Below are positions 31,670-39,667 of a stretch of DNA of 64,000 nt, piece by piece (the stretch's first letter is position 1; each line of letters begins with the position of its first letter). This DNA comes from Blastochloris viridis (GTDB lineage: Bacteria; Pseudomonadota; Alphaproteobacteria; Rhizobiales; Xanthobacteraceae), in contig NZ_CP012946.1 of assembly GCF_001402875.1 (NCBI RefSeq), forward strand, positions 1,342,001 through 1,406,000, given 5' to 3'. The notes under the pieces are model-generated. The model was not told the DNA's origin, ran no database searches, and worked only from the letters and a program-made list of their open reading frames with translations. The position numbers and the translations under genes were made by a program.

Positions 31670-33021
31670 GCCGTTCGCCAGGTTCCGTCATCACCATGCC
31701 GCGCCGCCAGCGCTGTGCCATCTATACCCGCAAGTCGAGCGAGGAGGGGCTCGACATGGAGTTCAACAGCCTCGACGCCCAGCGCGAGGCGTGCGAGGCC
31801 TATGTCGCCAGCCAGAAGCCGGAGGGCTGGGCCGCCATCCGCGAGCGCTATGACGACGGCGGCTTCTCCGGCGGCACGCTGGAGCGGCCAGCCCTGCAGC
31901 GTCTCCTTCGGGATGTCGAGGCGGGCCTGATCGACGTCATCGTCGTCTACAAGATCGACCGCCTCAGCCGCTCGCTGATGGACTTCGCCAGACTGGTCGA
32001 GATGTTTGAGCGCAACAACGTCACCTTCGTCTCGGTGACGCAGTCGTTCAACACCACGACCTCGATGGGACGCCTGACGCTGAACATCCTCTTGAGCTTC
32101 GCCCAGTTCGAGCGCGAGGTGATCGGCGAACGCATCCGCGACAAGGTCGCCGCCTCGCGCAAGCGCGGCATGTGGATGGGCGGCTACGTGCCGATGGGCT
32201 ACGATGTGCGCGACCGCAAGCTGGTGATCAATGACGCCGAGGCCGCAACGGTCAGGATGATCTTCGAGCGGTTCGTTGCCATCGGTTCGGCGACGACGCT
32301 GGCCAAGGCGCTGGTCGCCGAGGGTGTCCGCAACAAGCGCGGCAAGCAGATCGACAAGGGATTCCTCTACAAGCTGATCAACAACCGGGTCTATCTGGGC
32401 GAAGCCGTCCACAAAGGCACGGCCTATCCCGGCGAGCACGACGCCATCATCGATCAGGACCTGTGGGACAAGGTTCACAGCATCTTGCAGGAGAGCCCCC
32501 GGCTGCGGGCGACCAACACCCGGCGCCAAACCCCGGCGCTGCTCAAGGGCATCATCTTCACCGAGACCGGCGCCGCGATGACGCCGACGGCGACCAAGAA
32601 GGGCACGCGCCTTTATCGCTACTACGCCTCGATGGACATGATCCGCAACCGCCCGACCGGGGATGCGGCCGGTCCGCTGCGCCTGCCCGCCGGGATGGTC
32701 GAGAATGCCGTCCTCGGCGAAATCCGCCGCATGATCCGCGCGCCTGAGATCGTCGCCCGAACCATTGAGGACTTCCGAACACAGAGCTCGACCGTCGACG
32801 AGCAGGCGATCATCTCGGCGCTCGGCGCGTTCGATCAGCTCTGGGCGGCGCTCTATCCCGCCGAGCAGGCGCGCATCGTCCATCTCCTGGTCGAGCGCGT
32901 CACCGTCGGCCCGGCCGGCATCGCCGTCGACCTGCGCCGGGCCGGCCTTGGCTCGGTCGTTCGCGAGATGATCGCGCCGCGCCAGGAAATCGCGCCGCGC
33001 CAAGCGGAGGCCCGCGCATGA
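31666..33021 (+). CDS. Large serine recombinase (prophage integrase)
   Basis: This is a 451-residue protein. The catalytic motif 'CAIYTRKSSEEG' places the nucleophile at Ser24, followed by 'NSLDAQREACEAYV', the 'DVIVVYKIDRLSRSLMDFAR' helix and 'ERIRDKVAASRKRGMWMGG'. The Recombinase domain ('INDAEAATVRMIFERFVAIG') and a C-terminal region 'GIIFTETGAAMTPTATKKGT' follow. The zinc-ribbon cysteines are absent, as in this DUF2924-linked subgroup. It should integrate the element at an att site by a 2-bp staggered cut. Overlaps the next gene by four bases. Confidence 0.95.
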   Translation: MSRSPGSVITMPRRQRCAIYTRKSSEEGLDMEFNSLDAQREACEAYVASQKPEGWAAIRERYDDGGFSGGTLERPALQRLLRDVEAGLIDVIVVYKIDRLSRSLMDFARLVEMFERNNVTFVSVTQSFNTTTSMGRLTLNILLSFAQFEREVIGERIRDKVAASRKRGMWMGGYVPMGYDVRDRKLVINDAEAATVRMIFERFVAIGSATTLAKALVAEGVRNKRGKQIDKGFLYKLINNRVYLGEAVHKGTAYPGEHDAIIDQDLWDKVHSILQESPRLRATNTRRQTPALLKGIIFTETGAAMTPTATKKGTRLYRYYASMDMIRNRPTGDAAGPLRLPAGMVENAVLGEIRRMIRAPEIVARTIEDFRTQSSTVDEQAIISALGAFDQLWAALYPAEQARIVHLLVERVTVGPAGIAVDLRRAGLGSVVREMIAPRQEIAPRQAEARA

Positions 33022-33497
33022 CGACTGCGTCCGACACCATCCGCGTGGTCATTCCGCTGACGATCCGCAAACGCAACGGCCGGCCGAAGATCCTGCCCCC
33101 CGAGGATGCCGGCATGGCAGATGGCCGATCGCAGGACCCGCACGTCCTGCGCGCCATCGCCCGGGCGTGGAGCTGGCGGCGGAAGCTGGAAAGCGGTGCC
33201 GCCACCACGATTCAGGATATCGCCGCCGCCGAGAAGCTCTCCGACCGCTTCGTCGGCCGGATGATGCGGCTCGCCTATTTGTCGCCGGAGGTGCTTGAAC
33301 GCCTCGTCATCAAGCGCGTGCCGCCGGCGCTGTCGCTCAGCGATCTCGCCGCCGTCGCCGAACGGCCGTGGGCGGAGCAGATGGATGCCGTGTTTGGGCA
33401 ATGCGAGGGTTGCGAGGGTTGCGAGGGTTGCGAGGGTAACGATGCTCTGTGCCAAGGACCACTTTTGATTCTTGCCAGTCATCCTGCTCAGAGATGA
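33018..33497 (+). CDS. Helix-turn-helix protein downstream of the recombinase
   Basis: This 159-residue protein includes 'VIPLTIRKRNGRPKILPP' and a helix-turn-helix 'TIQDIAAAEKLSDRFVGRMM' followed by 'RLAYLSPEVLERLVIKRVPP'. It regularly follows DUF2924-linked recombinases and may act as a directionality or accessory factor. Near the C-terminus an in-frame repeat gives CEG four times (DNA unit TGCGAGGGT x4 at 33402-33437). The ATG overlaps the recombinase stop. Confidence 0.8.
   Translation: MTTASDTIRVVIPLTIRKRNGRPKILPPEDAGMADGRSQDPHVLRAIARAWSWRRKLESGAATTIQDIAAAEKLSDRFVGRMMRLAYLSPEVLERLVIKRVPPALSLSDLAAVAERPWAEQMDAVFGQCEGCEGCEGCEGNDALCQGPLLILASHPAQR
33402..33437 (+). repeat. Four perfect 9-bp tandem repeats (TGCGAGGGT)
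   Basis: Four exact copies follow one another within the accessory gene. Each adds Cys-Glu-Gly in frame. Copy number is likely to vary by slippage. The next unit is broken (AACGATGCT). Confidence 0.95.
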
Positions 33498-33580
33498 CTA
33501 ATGTGTGGATAATTGTATTTTATACCGCCGAGGCCGGCAGCCAAATAATACGAATAAAAATTCGCTAGCATCATCCTAAA

Positions 33581-34603
33581 TCAAGTCTGCGCCACTACGA
33601 CGGAAACTTTTTTGATATTGTAGACAGCGACGGTGCCGCCCATCGCCTTATTTGGATCGAATAGAGCCAAGTTGAAACCATCGCTGACCGAGCTGCGATA
33701 GACGACCCCGTCAAATCCACTCTTCTTGATGAACTCGCACAGATACTGGCTCGGGATATAATCGATCGCTGCGCCCTGTGGCAAAACAGGCCTCGTCAGC
33801 TCTTCACCTAGACGCTCGAGAAAAGGCAAGTCAGCGCGAAGTTGGCCAATTTCGCTTGCGTCGGTCAGAATGAATGGTGACACCAGCTTGCGCGGATGAC
33901 GCAGGTCAACGGCGCGAATTTTGGGGATAGCGAAGTCAGCAACGCAAGCGACCTCGCCGGTGTGTGGGCGAATCTCCGCAGCCGCGGTTTCGGGAAGCGA
34001 GCCAAGATATAGATAGGGAATGCCCGCCGGATTGGCTCGACCATGTGAGGCTCGGCGCGTCGGCGGCGCTCCCATTTTTTCGATTGGATAGGTCTCATCG
34101 TCAGTGCGGATGCGCGCCCGAAACCATTTGCGTGGCAAATCTGGCGCGAGCAGCAGATCGAGGAGATGGCGAAGCCGCGCTTCGTCAATCGACATGTCGA
34201 GGAACCAACGGTTCCGGTACATCAGCTCGTCGCGCAGCGTCTCCCACTGCGCTAATCCTTCGCTGATATAGCTGGGCGAAGGCGCGAATGGACGACGCAC
34301 GATCTCTCCATTGTCGAGAATCTCGCCGAGCAGTTCCTTGGCATGTGCGACATCCATCGCTGGATGGTTGAAGAGCTGCCAGTCGTCCTTCATCCATTCG
34401 ACTAGCAATTTACCGTCGCTATTGGGTTCATATACATTGACGAGTAGTTCGAACAAGTTGACGAGCCTGGCCGGTTCGACTAGCGGCACATCGTTGTTGC
34501 CGCAAAAGCTACAGATGCCGCGTTCCGGGTCGAGTGATGGGAAAATATCGTCGCGCAGTCCGCGATCGTCGAAGCATTCAGGACAGCAGTATTTTTTCGG
34601 CAT
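33581..34603 (-). CDS. RES-domain protein with zinc-binding N-terminus
   Basis: This is a 340-residue protein. It starts with a probable zinc site (Cys6, Cys7, Cys10 and Cys31, Cys34 in 'KKYCCPECF' and 'ICSFCGNND'), then a helical region with the HEPN/RES-N-terminal look. The RES domain follows about residue 160: 'WFRARIRTDDETYPIEKMGA', 'GRANPAGIPYLYLGSLPETA', and the distal 'DGFNLALFDPNKA'. RES-domain toxins degrade NAD+ or act as ADP-ribosyltransferases. It is the last gene of a three-gene operon with sce7725 and sce7726 families. NAD+ hydrolysis as an effector is inferred from the family. Confidence 0.85.
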   Translation of the reverse strand: MPKKYCCPECFDDRGLRDDIFPSLDPERGICSFCGNNDVPLVEPARLVNLFELLVNVYEPNSDGKLLVEWMKDDWQLFNHPAMDVAHAKELLGEILDNGEIVRRPFAPSPSYISEGLAQWETLRDELMYRNRWFLDMSIDEARLRHLLDLLLAPDLPRKWFRARIRTDDETYPIEKMGAPPTRRASHGRANPAGIPYLYLGSLPETAAAEIRPHTGEVACVADFAIPKIRAVDLRHPRKLVSPFILTDASEIGQLRADLPFLERLGEELTRPVLPQGAAIDYIPSQYLCEFIKKSGFDGVVYRSSVSDGFNLALFDPNKAMGGTVAVYNIKKVSVVVAQT

Positions 34604-34615
34604 GCCCGCCCCGCC

Positions 34616-35551
34616 TCAGCCGAGATAGGCAGCCAGTGTCTCGATATGATGCTTCATCGAGAGCTTCTTCACATAGCCCAGGCCGGGGAAATGGCCCTTG
34701 GCATGAAGCTCGCGGAATTCCTTGATCGCACTTGTTTCGAGGAGCTTTGACTTGCCGCTGTCGAGTTTCCTAATCAGCTTCGCGAGTGCTTGGCCAAATT
34801 TTCCTGCCGGATCGGTGGGCGTGTCTTTGGTCTCGGAGACGAAATGATAAATATACATCACATCGTCCTTGTCTGGATCGATGAAGGTCAGATGGATAGC
34901 CACCGCGTATGCCGGTCCGCCGCTCTCGCTATACACGTCGCCGACGATCAAAAAATCGCCAAACCCGGCCATACCCACCTCTTCATAGGTGATGTGGAGG
35001 TCCGAGAATTCCTCCATCTCCGGATAGTCCGCGTTGCGCTGGCGCTTGAAGCCGTCGCGCACGAGGATGCGGGTGCTGTCCTCGAAATGCTTTCGGTACA
35101 GGATCTTCGCATGGTCCTCGACGAACACGTTGCACATGTCCGCCATCTTGTCGGCAAGGTGCGCCGCAAGTGTCTTTGGTGCAGTGAAGCCGGCATGGAC
35201 GATCACCGGATGATGATCCTCATGATTGGCATGACAGGCTATCGCTTCTTCAAGAGTCATGTCGCTGCGCAGCAAGATTCCGGCAACGATCGTATCGTTG
35301 CCGAGATAGCTTTGCTGCAGCAGGTTCGTGATGCTCAAACCACTTTCGCGATGGTCGCCATGATAAGGATTGACAATTACGATAGCTTTACCACCGGCAT
35401 CGCAGATCGCCTTTAGTGTCCTTTCCAGCCCGCCCAACGCTTCGCGGACCGGCTCGATAATTGGAACAAAGCCCTTCTGCGCGAGCAGCGGTGCCGTCTC
35501 GCGGATGGTAATAAGTTCGAATTGCTTCCCGCGAAAATAGGGATGGTACAT
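34616..35551 (-). CDS. sce7725-family protein
   Basis: A 311-residue protein starts MYHPYFRGKQFELITIRETA at 35551. The opening 'YFRGKQFELITIRE', 'GFVPIIEPVREALGGLERTL' and 'KAIVIVNPYHGDH' are hallmarks of the sce7725/beta-protein group. Overall it looks like a TIM-barrel-type alpha/beta protein ('HHPVIVHAGFTAPKTLAAHL'). It is always seen beside sce7726-type genes. Biochemical activity is unknown. Seven bases after the sce7726 stop and 12 before the RES gene. Confidence 0.85.
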   Translation of the reverse strand: MYHPYFRGKQFELITIRETAPLLAQKGFVPIIEPVREALGGLERTLKAICDAGGKAIVIVNPYHGDHRESGLSITNLLQQSYLGNDTIVAGILLRSDMTLEEAIACHANHEDHHPVIVHAGFTAPKTLAAHLADKMADMCNVFVEDHAKILYRKHFEDSTRILVRDGFKRQRNADYPEMEEFSDLHITYEEVGMAGFGDFLIVGDVYSESGGPAYAVAIHLTFIDPDKDDVMYIYHFVSETKDTPTDPAGKFGQALAKLIRKLDSGKSKLLETSAIKEFRELHAKGHFPGLGYVKKLSMKHHIETLAAYLG

Positions 35552-35558
35552 CCGATGC

Positions 35559-36446
35559 TCAGCCCCAGGCCATTGCCGCGCCGAGCGGCGTTCCAACCGC
35601 CTCGACCAGTCGGCTATGATCAGCGCGGCGAACCGGAATGGACAGGGCCGCGGCCTGCAGCGATTCCGGGAGCATGTCGACAAGATCACTGAGCGGCGCG
35701 AGATTGCGAGTGCGCTTCAACGTCCGCACCATCTGGGCGTGCAGTGTGGCGGGCTCGATCGCAGCGAACACCTCGCGTAGCAAGACATGACGCTGCGTGT
35801 TTGGAACCTGCGGCACCGGCACGCCAAGAGCTTTCAGGATCGCAACCGCTTCAGCCGTGCGCAGGGATTCAAAAACCGTCATTGGGCAAATCCGCTCGGG
35901 GCAGTCACGCGCCTCGCGGACGCTCGAAATTTGGTAGCGCTTTGATAGACACATTACCCCGACATCAGCGGGAACGGTTGCCAGCACGCCCTCGACATGT
36001 CCTGCGCTGGCAATGACATTTACCTTCGCGAACACGCGCTTGTAGTTCGCGACTTGGTTGGCGAGCCGGGCAAGAGAATCGCGTTCGGACTTGATCTCAT
36101 AGACCGTGGCAGTGCCGTTGAGGATTACAAGATCGGCTTTGCACGTGCCGGCCCGAAACTCGTTGAGCATCGACGCCGTGCGGAGCGAGTGTATGCCCAT
36201 CAGTATTTTCTGAGTCAGCGCCGCGCGATAAATATACTCGTCACGCTGGCCGGCGACCTTAAGGATGTCGAACGCCGTGTCAAAAGCATCGCCGACGGTG
36301 GCCATCGCTCCGCAGCGTCCAGCGAGGCCGGCCTGGTCGACAAGGCGACTGAACATCGCCGAGCGACCCTTCTTCGCCAGATCTTGAAAAACGGCTGAGG
36401 AAAATAGGCGCGTAAGGGCAGCCAACTGAGTTGGATCGTGTGCCAT
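35559..36446 (-). CDS. sce7726-family protein, PD-(D/E)XK nuclease-like
   Basis: A 295-residue protein. Glu96, Asp105 and 'EIK' at 117-119 ('MLNEFRAGTCKADLVILNG', then 'TVYEIKSERDSL') form the PD-(D/E)XK nuclease core. They are followed by a conserved helix 'ARLANQVANYKRVFAKVNVI'. This matches the sce7726 family, a predicted nuclease linked to sce7725. First gene of the operon; ribosome site GGGGGGGC before the ATG. The segment has lower GC than the host genes around it. Confidence 0.85.
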   Translation of the reverse strand: MAHDPTQLAALTRLFSSAVFQDLAKKGRSAMFSRLVDQAGLAGRCGAMATVGDAFDTAFDILKVAGQRDEYIYRAALTQKILMGIHSLRTASMLNEFRAGTCKADLVILNGTATVYEIKSERDSLARLANQVANYKRVFAKVNVIASAGHVEGVLATVPADVGVMCLSKRYQISSVREARDCPERICPMTVFESLRTAEAVAILKALGVPVPQVPNTQRHVLLREVFAAIEPATLHAQMVRTLKRTRNLAPLSDLVDMLPESLQAAALSIPVRRADHSRLVEAVGTPLGAAMAWG

Positions 36447-36918
36447 TGCCCCCCCTGCGACGTACCCGACAACTACGCTTTAGCTTAGCGGAGCAGGATC
36501 AGTTTAGGAATCCTACAGTCGCTCAAGCGTGGTCGTTATTTCGTTCCAAAAGCCGAGACGGGCGCCAAGGTTCCAACCGTTCACGGACGCCTCTCGTGGC
36601 GGGAGATATTCGTCCTGTCGGACTACGTCGCTTTGCGCGCCACAACGCCCACCGCGCGTTCTCTGGTTCGGGTGCCTGCCGGGAAATCGGCCGCCAAAAG
36701 TTCGGTCGGCCGAAAATCATAACCTGCTGAAAATACGCCATTTTATTCGACCGAACCGAATCGGGGGAGGTTCGGTCGGAAAGAGACTGAAGCCGTTCAG
36801 AGACCGAAAATCGGCCCTTCGCCAGTCTCTGAGGTTCGCTTGGACCGGCCAAAGCCCTTTGAAAACGCGGGAATTTTCGGCGCCGATGCGCCGCCGTTCA
36901 CGGTTTGCGACTTGAGGT
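36447..36918. other. Intergenic region with structured repeats, prophage/tRNA border
   Basis: About 470 bases with no gene. TTCGGTCGG appears at 36701 and 36771. GACCGAACC (36749-36757) pairs with GGTTCGGTC (36769-36777). CAGAGAC and GTCTCTG nearby form another stem. TAGGAATCCTA (36505-36515) is a palindrome near the sce7726 start. Could be an operator or a remnant of integration. Confidence 0.45.
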
Positions 36919-37008
36919 TGGCGGAGAGGGGGGGATTCGAACCCCCGATACGGTTGCCCGTATGCCGCATTTCGAGTGCGGTGCTTTCAACCGCTCAGCC
37001 ACCTCTCC
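36919..37008 (-). tRNA. tRNA-Ser(CGA)
   Basis: On the minus strand the acceptor GGAGAGG (from 37008) pairs with CCTCTCC, followed by G and an encoded CCA (36921-36919). The anticodon loop CTCGAAA gives anticodon CGA at 36974-36972, flanked by CCGCA/TGCGG. The T-loop GGGTTCGAATCC and a long class II variable arm confirm tRNA-Ser. Confidence 0.96.
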
Positions 37009-37665
37009 ACGAGCCGAGCCTGATCGGGGCGGAGCCCCTCTTGAGCGGTGGCGGACCATACCCAAGGCGATGGCGCGGGGCAAGCGCTCCATCCGGCGAA
37101 ACCGGGCCGTTGTTGGGGATCGCGCGCCGTGGTGAGGGATGTCGGCGCCGTTGCCTCCCGGTCGCGAGGCGGCCGCCACGCGCTCGGCAACAACCCGCCG
37201 CGCGCTTGGCAGATAACGTCAAGATCAAGTCACCGCTGGCATCGGGAGATGCGGAGACCTCATCCCCATCGCAGCAGAATTCCCGCAACGCCTGACGCGA
37301 TTTCCAGCCGTTCTCATGATCTGCTGGGATGGATCTTCACCGAAACATCGGGCCGAACAAGCGTCTGGGGTTGACTGCGTCATTCCAAATCGATCAGCCG
37401 GGCGCTGAACAAGGAAATCGTTTAACCGGCCGACCTAAACGAGGTGAGGGTGCTCCGCGACCGGACGGCGCCGCGGTCCGCGGCGCCGGCTCGCCGAAAA
37501 CAGAGGCCTCGCGTGGCGCGGCCGCCCGCCCGAATCACGGCGTCACCGTTCGGTGCCAGCCATGGCAACGGCGACGGCATTCTCCGGCAGGGCAGGGCGT
37601 AACGTCAGAACTCTGCTACAAGCGGGCCGCCGGCGACATTGCACCGGCGACCGTGGGGAAGGGCG
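37009..37665. other. Intergenic region upstream of herA
   Basis: Apart from the tRNA promoter I see nothing definite in this 650-base stretch. The short open frames here have no recognisable family pattern. Confidence 0.5.
37055..37083 (-). promoter_or_regulatory. Candidate promoter of tRNA-Ser
   Basis: On the minus strand TTGCCC (37083-37078) and TATGGT (37060-37055) are 17 bases apart, 46 bases before the mature tRNA end. Confidence 0.45.
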
Positions 37666-39324
37666 ATGGAGCGCGCGGCACCGGAGCGGGAGCTTTGGCC
37701 GGACGGGGAGGCGGTCGGCCGGGTGATCGACGTCGCGACCGATCGCCTGGTCGCGACCCTGACCGATGGCGCCGCGGCAGCGCTTCAGGTTGATTCGCCG
37801 CTTGGCCAGATTGGCACCTACGTTGCGGTTCGCGAGGGGCGCGCCGCGGTGGTGGCGATGGTGGTGCGCATGCGCGAGGAACCGGGCGCGACCGTACCGG
37901 CGGTGCGGACGCTTCACCTGCTGCCGGTCGGCACCCTCAACCTTGCGGGCCAGTTCGAGCGCGGGGTCAGCCACTATCCCATCGTCGGCGCCAGCGTCCA
38001 CGCCCTCGGCACCCGCGACGTCGCCCGCATGTTCGCGCGCTTCCGCGCCACCAACTTCTCGGTCGGCACTGTGACCACCCACCGTGCGCTTCCGGTGTGC
38101 CTCGACCCTTCCGCTCTGTTCGGCCGCCATGTCGCTGTGCTCGGTCAGACCGGCTCCGGCAAGTCGTGGACCGTCACCGCGCTCATCCAGCGCACCCTCG
38201 CGGTGATGCCGCGGGCGCACATCGTCATTCTCGACCTGCACGGCGAATACTGCTGGCGCGAGGACGACGGCACGCCGCGCTCGGCGTTCGCGGCGGGCGT
38301 CGCCCGCCACCTCGACGTTCGCGAGCTCGAAATCCCCTACTGGATGATGAGCTTCGCCGAGCTGTGCGACCTCTTGATCGACTTCGACGATCCGCGCGCC
38401 ACCGACCAGCTGGCGGTGTTCCGCGATGTGCTCGGCGCGCTGAAGCAGGCGGAGGGCCGCCGGCTCGGCCTTGCCCGCTGCACGCTCGATACCCCGGTGT
38501 ATTTCGATTTCATGACGCTGCTGGCCGCGATCGAGCAGAAGAACGGCATGGTGCCGACCGATCTGCCCAGCAAAACCGTGCGCGGCCCGCTCACCGGCGT
38601 GTTCGACAACTTCCTGATGCGCGTCAACAGCAAGCTGAACGACGTTCGCTACGCCTTCCTGCTCAAGCCGCGGCAGCGGCGAAGCTCGGATTCGCTGGCG
38701 GCGCTGCTACGCGATTTCGTCGGGCTCGGCTGGCCACGTGCTGCCGTCACTGTGATCGATCTGTCGTCGGTGCCGTTCGACGTTCGTCCCATCGTCGCGG
38801 CGCAGATCGGCCGGCTGGCGTTCGAGTTCAATTTCTGGAACCCGGCCAGCCGCGAATTCCCGCTGCTCTTGGTCTGCGAGGAGGCCCATGCCTACGTGCC
38901 GCGCGCCGACAATCGCGCGTTTGCCGGCGCCCGCGCCTCGATGGAGCGCATCGCCAAGGAAGGCCGCAAATACGGCGTCGGCCTCGCGGTGGTGAGCCAG
39001 CGCCCGCACGAGGTGTCGGAGACGGTGCTGGCGCAGTGCGGCACCTTCATCTGCCTGCGCATCACCAATCCGGCCGACCAGGACTATATCCGCAGCCTGG
39101 TGCCGGAAAGCGAGGGCGACCTGCTCAGCGTGCTCGCCGGTCTCGGCCGCGGCGAGGCTTTGGTGCTGGGCGAGGCGGTGCCGTTGCCGACCCGGCTACA
39201 GTTCGACGCCCCGCAGCCAACCCCGAACAGCAACGATGTCGACTTCTTCCGCAAATGGCGGGACGGGCCGTCCGACCTCGACGTTGAGGACATCGTCGAC
39301 CGCTGGCGCAACCAGGAGCGCTGA
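37666..39324 (+). CDS. HerA/FtsK-type ATP-binding protein (DUF87)
   Basis: A 552-residue protein reads from MERAAPERELWPDGEAVGRV, with AAGGG before the start. An N-terminal HAS-barrel-like region (1-110) precedes a RecA/HerA core: Walker A 'GQTGSGKSW' (160-168), 'IVILDLHGEYCW', Walker B 'LLLVCEEAHAYVP', and 'GLAVVSQRPHEVSETVLAQC', where HerA has a conserved arginine finger. HerA pumps DNA with the nuclease NurA, or acts with defence effectors. Neither partner is adjacent here, so its role is uncertain. Confidence 0.88.
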   Translation: MERAAPERELWPDGEAVGRVIDVATDRLVATLTDGAAAALQVDSPLGQIGTYVAVREGRAAVVAMVVRMREEPGATVPAVRTLHLLPVGTLNLAGQFERGVSHYPIVGASVHALGTRDVARMFARFRATNFSVGTVTTHRALPVCLDPSALFGRHVAVLGQTGSGKSWTVTALIQRTLAVMPRAHIVILDLHGEYCWREDDGTPRSAFAAGVARHLDVRELEIPYWMMSFAELCDLLIDFDDPRATDQLAVFRDVLGALKQAEGRRLGLARCTLDTPVYFDFMTLLAAIEQKNGMVPTDLPSKTVRGPLTGVFDNFLMRVNSKLNDVRYAFLLKPRQRRSSDSLAALLRDFVGLGWPRAAVTVIDLSSVPFDVRPIVAAQIGRLAFEFNFWNPASREFPLLLVCEEAHAYVPRADNRAFAGARASMERIAKEGRKYGVGLAVVSQRPHEVSETVLAQCGTFICLRITNPADQDYIRSLVPESEGDLLSVLAGLGRGEALVLGEAVPLPTRLQFDAPQPTPNSNDVDFFRKWRDGPSDLDVEDIVDRWRNQER

Positions 39325-39667
39325 GCGCGGAGGAATTCCGGCGTTACGGTATCCGTTAAGCCAGAGAGCGCCAGACGCGCGCCGCCGCAAAAAAAGCGCC
39401 GCCTGATCGTGAGTTTCAACCCAACGGCCGTTCTCGCCGCCGATCGGCCGCAATCCCCGCCGGGCGGGCGGCCGCTCTACCTGGGGCGTGCGCTGTGGCG
39501 GAAAAGCCGCAGGTTACGACAATTCGGTGACCGCCAGGCGAGGTCACGGAAATTCAGTTCTCGGTGAGCCAAGGCCGCGCTAACGGAAGGGAATAAGGCC
39601 GAAATGTGTCGAGCGATGCCGGCATCGCCGGTGCGCCGACACGGGGGTCGTTTTTCTGGGGGGCGAC
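39325..39667. other. Intergenic region between herA-like and transporter genes
   Basis: 343 bases. A possible Shine-Dalgarno GGGGGGCGA precedes the next ATG. No terminator or other feature was found with confidence. Confidence 0.4.

Noticed and set aside
33018..33497. Cys-rich end of the accessory protein as a zinc finger
   Set aside because: The CEG units come from perfect DNA tandem repeats and lack finger spacing; slippage is the simpler explanation.
36529..36915. 128-codon frame upstream of tRNA-Ser
   Set aside because: No ribosome site, low-complexity Arg/Ser composition, and it crosses inverted repeats.
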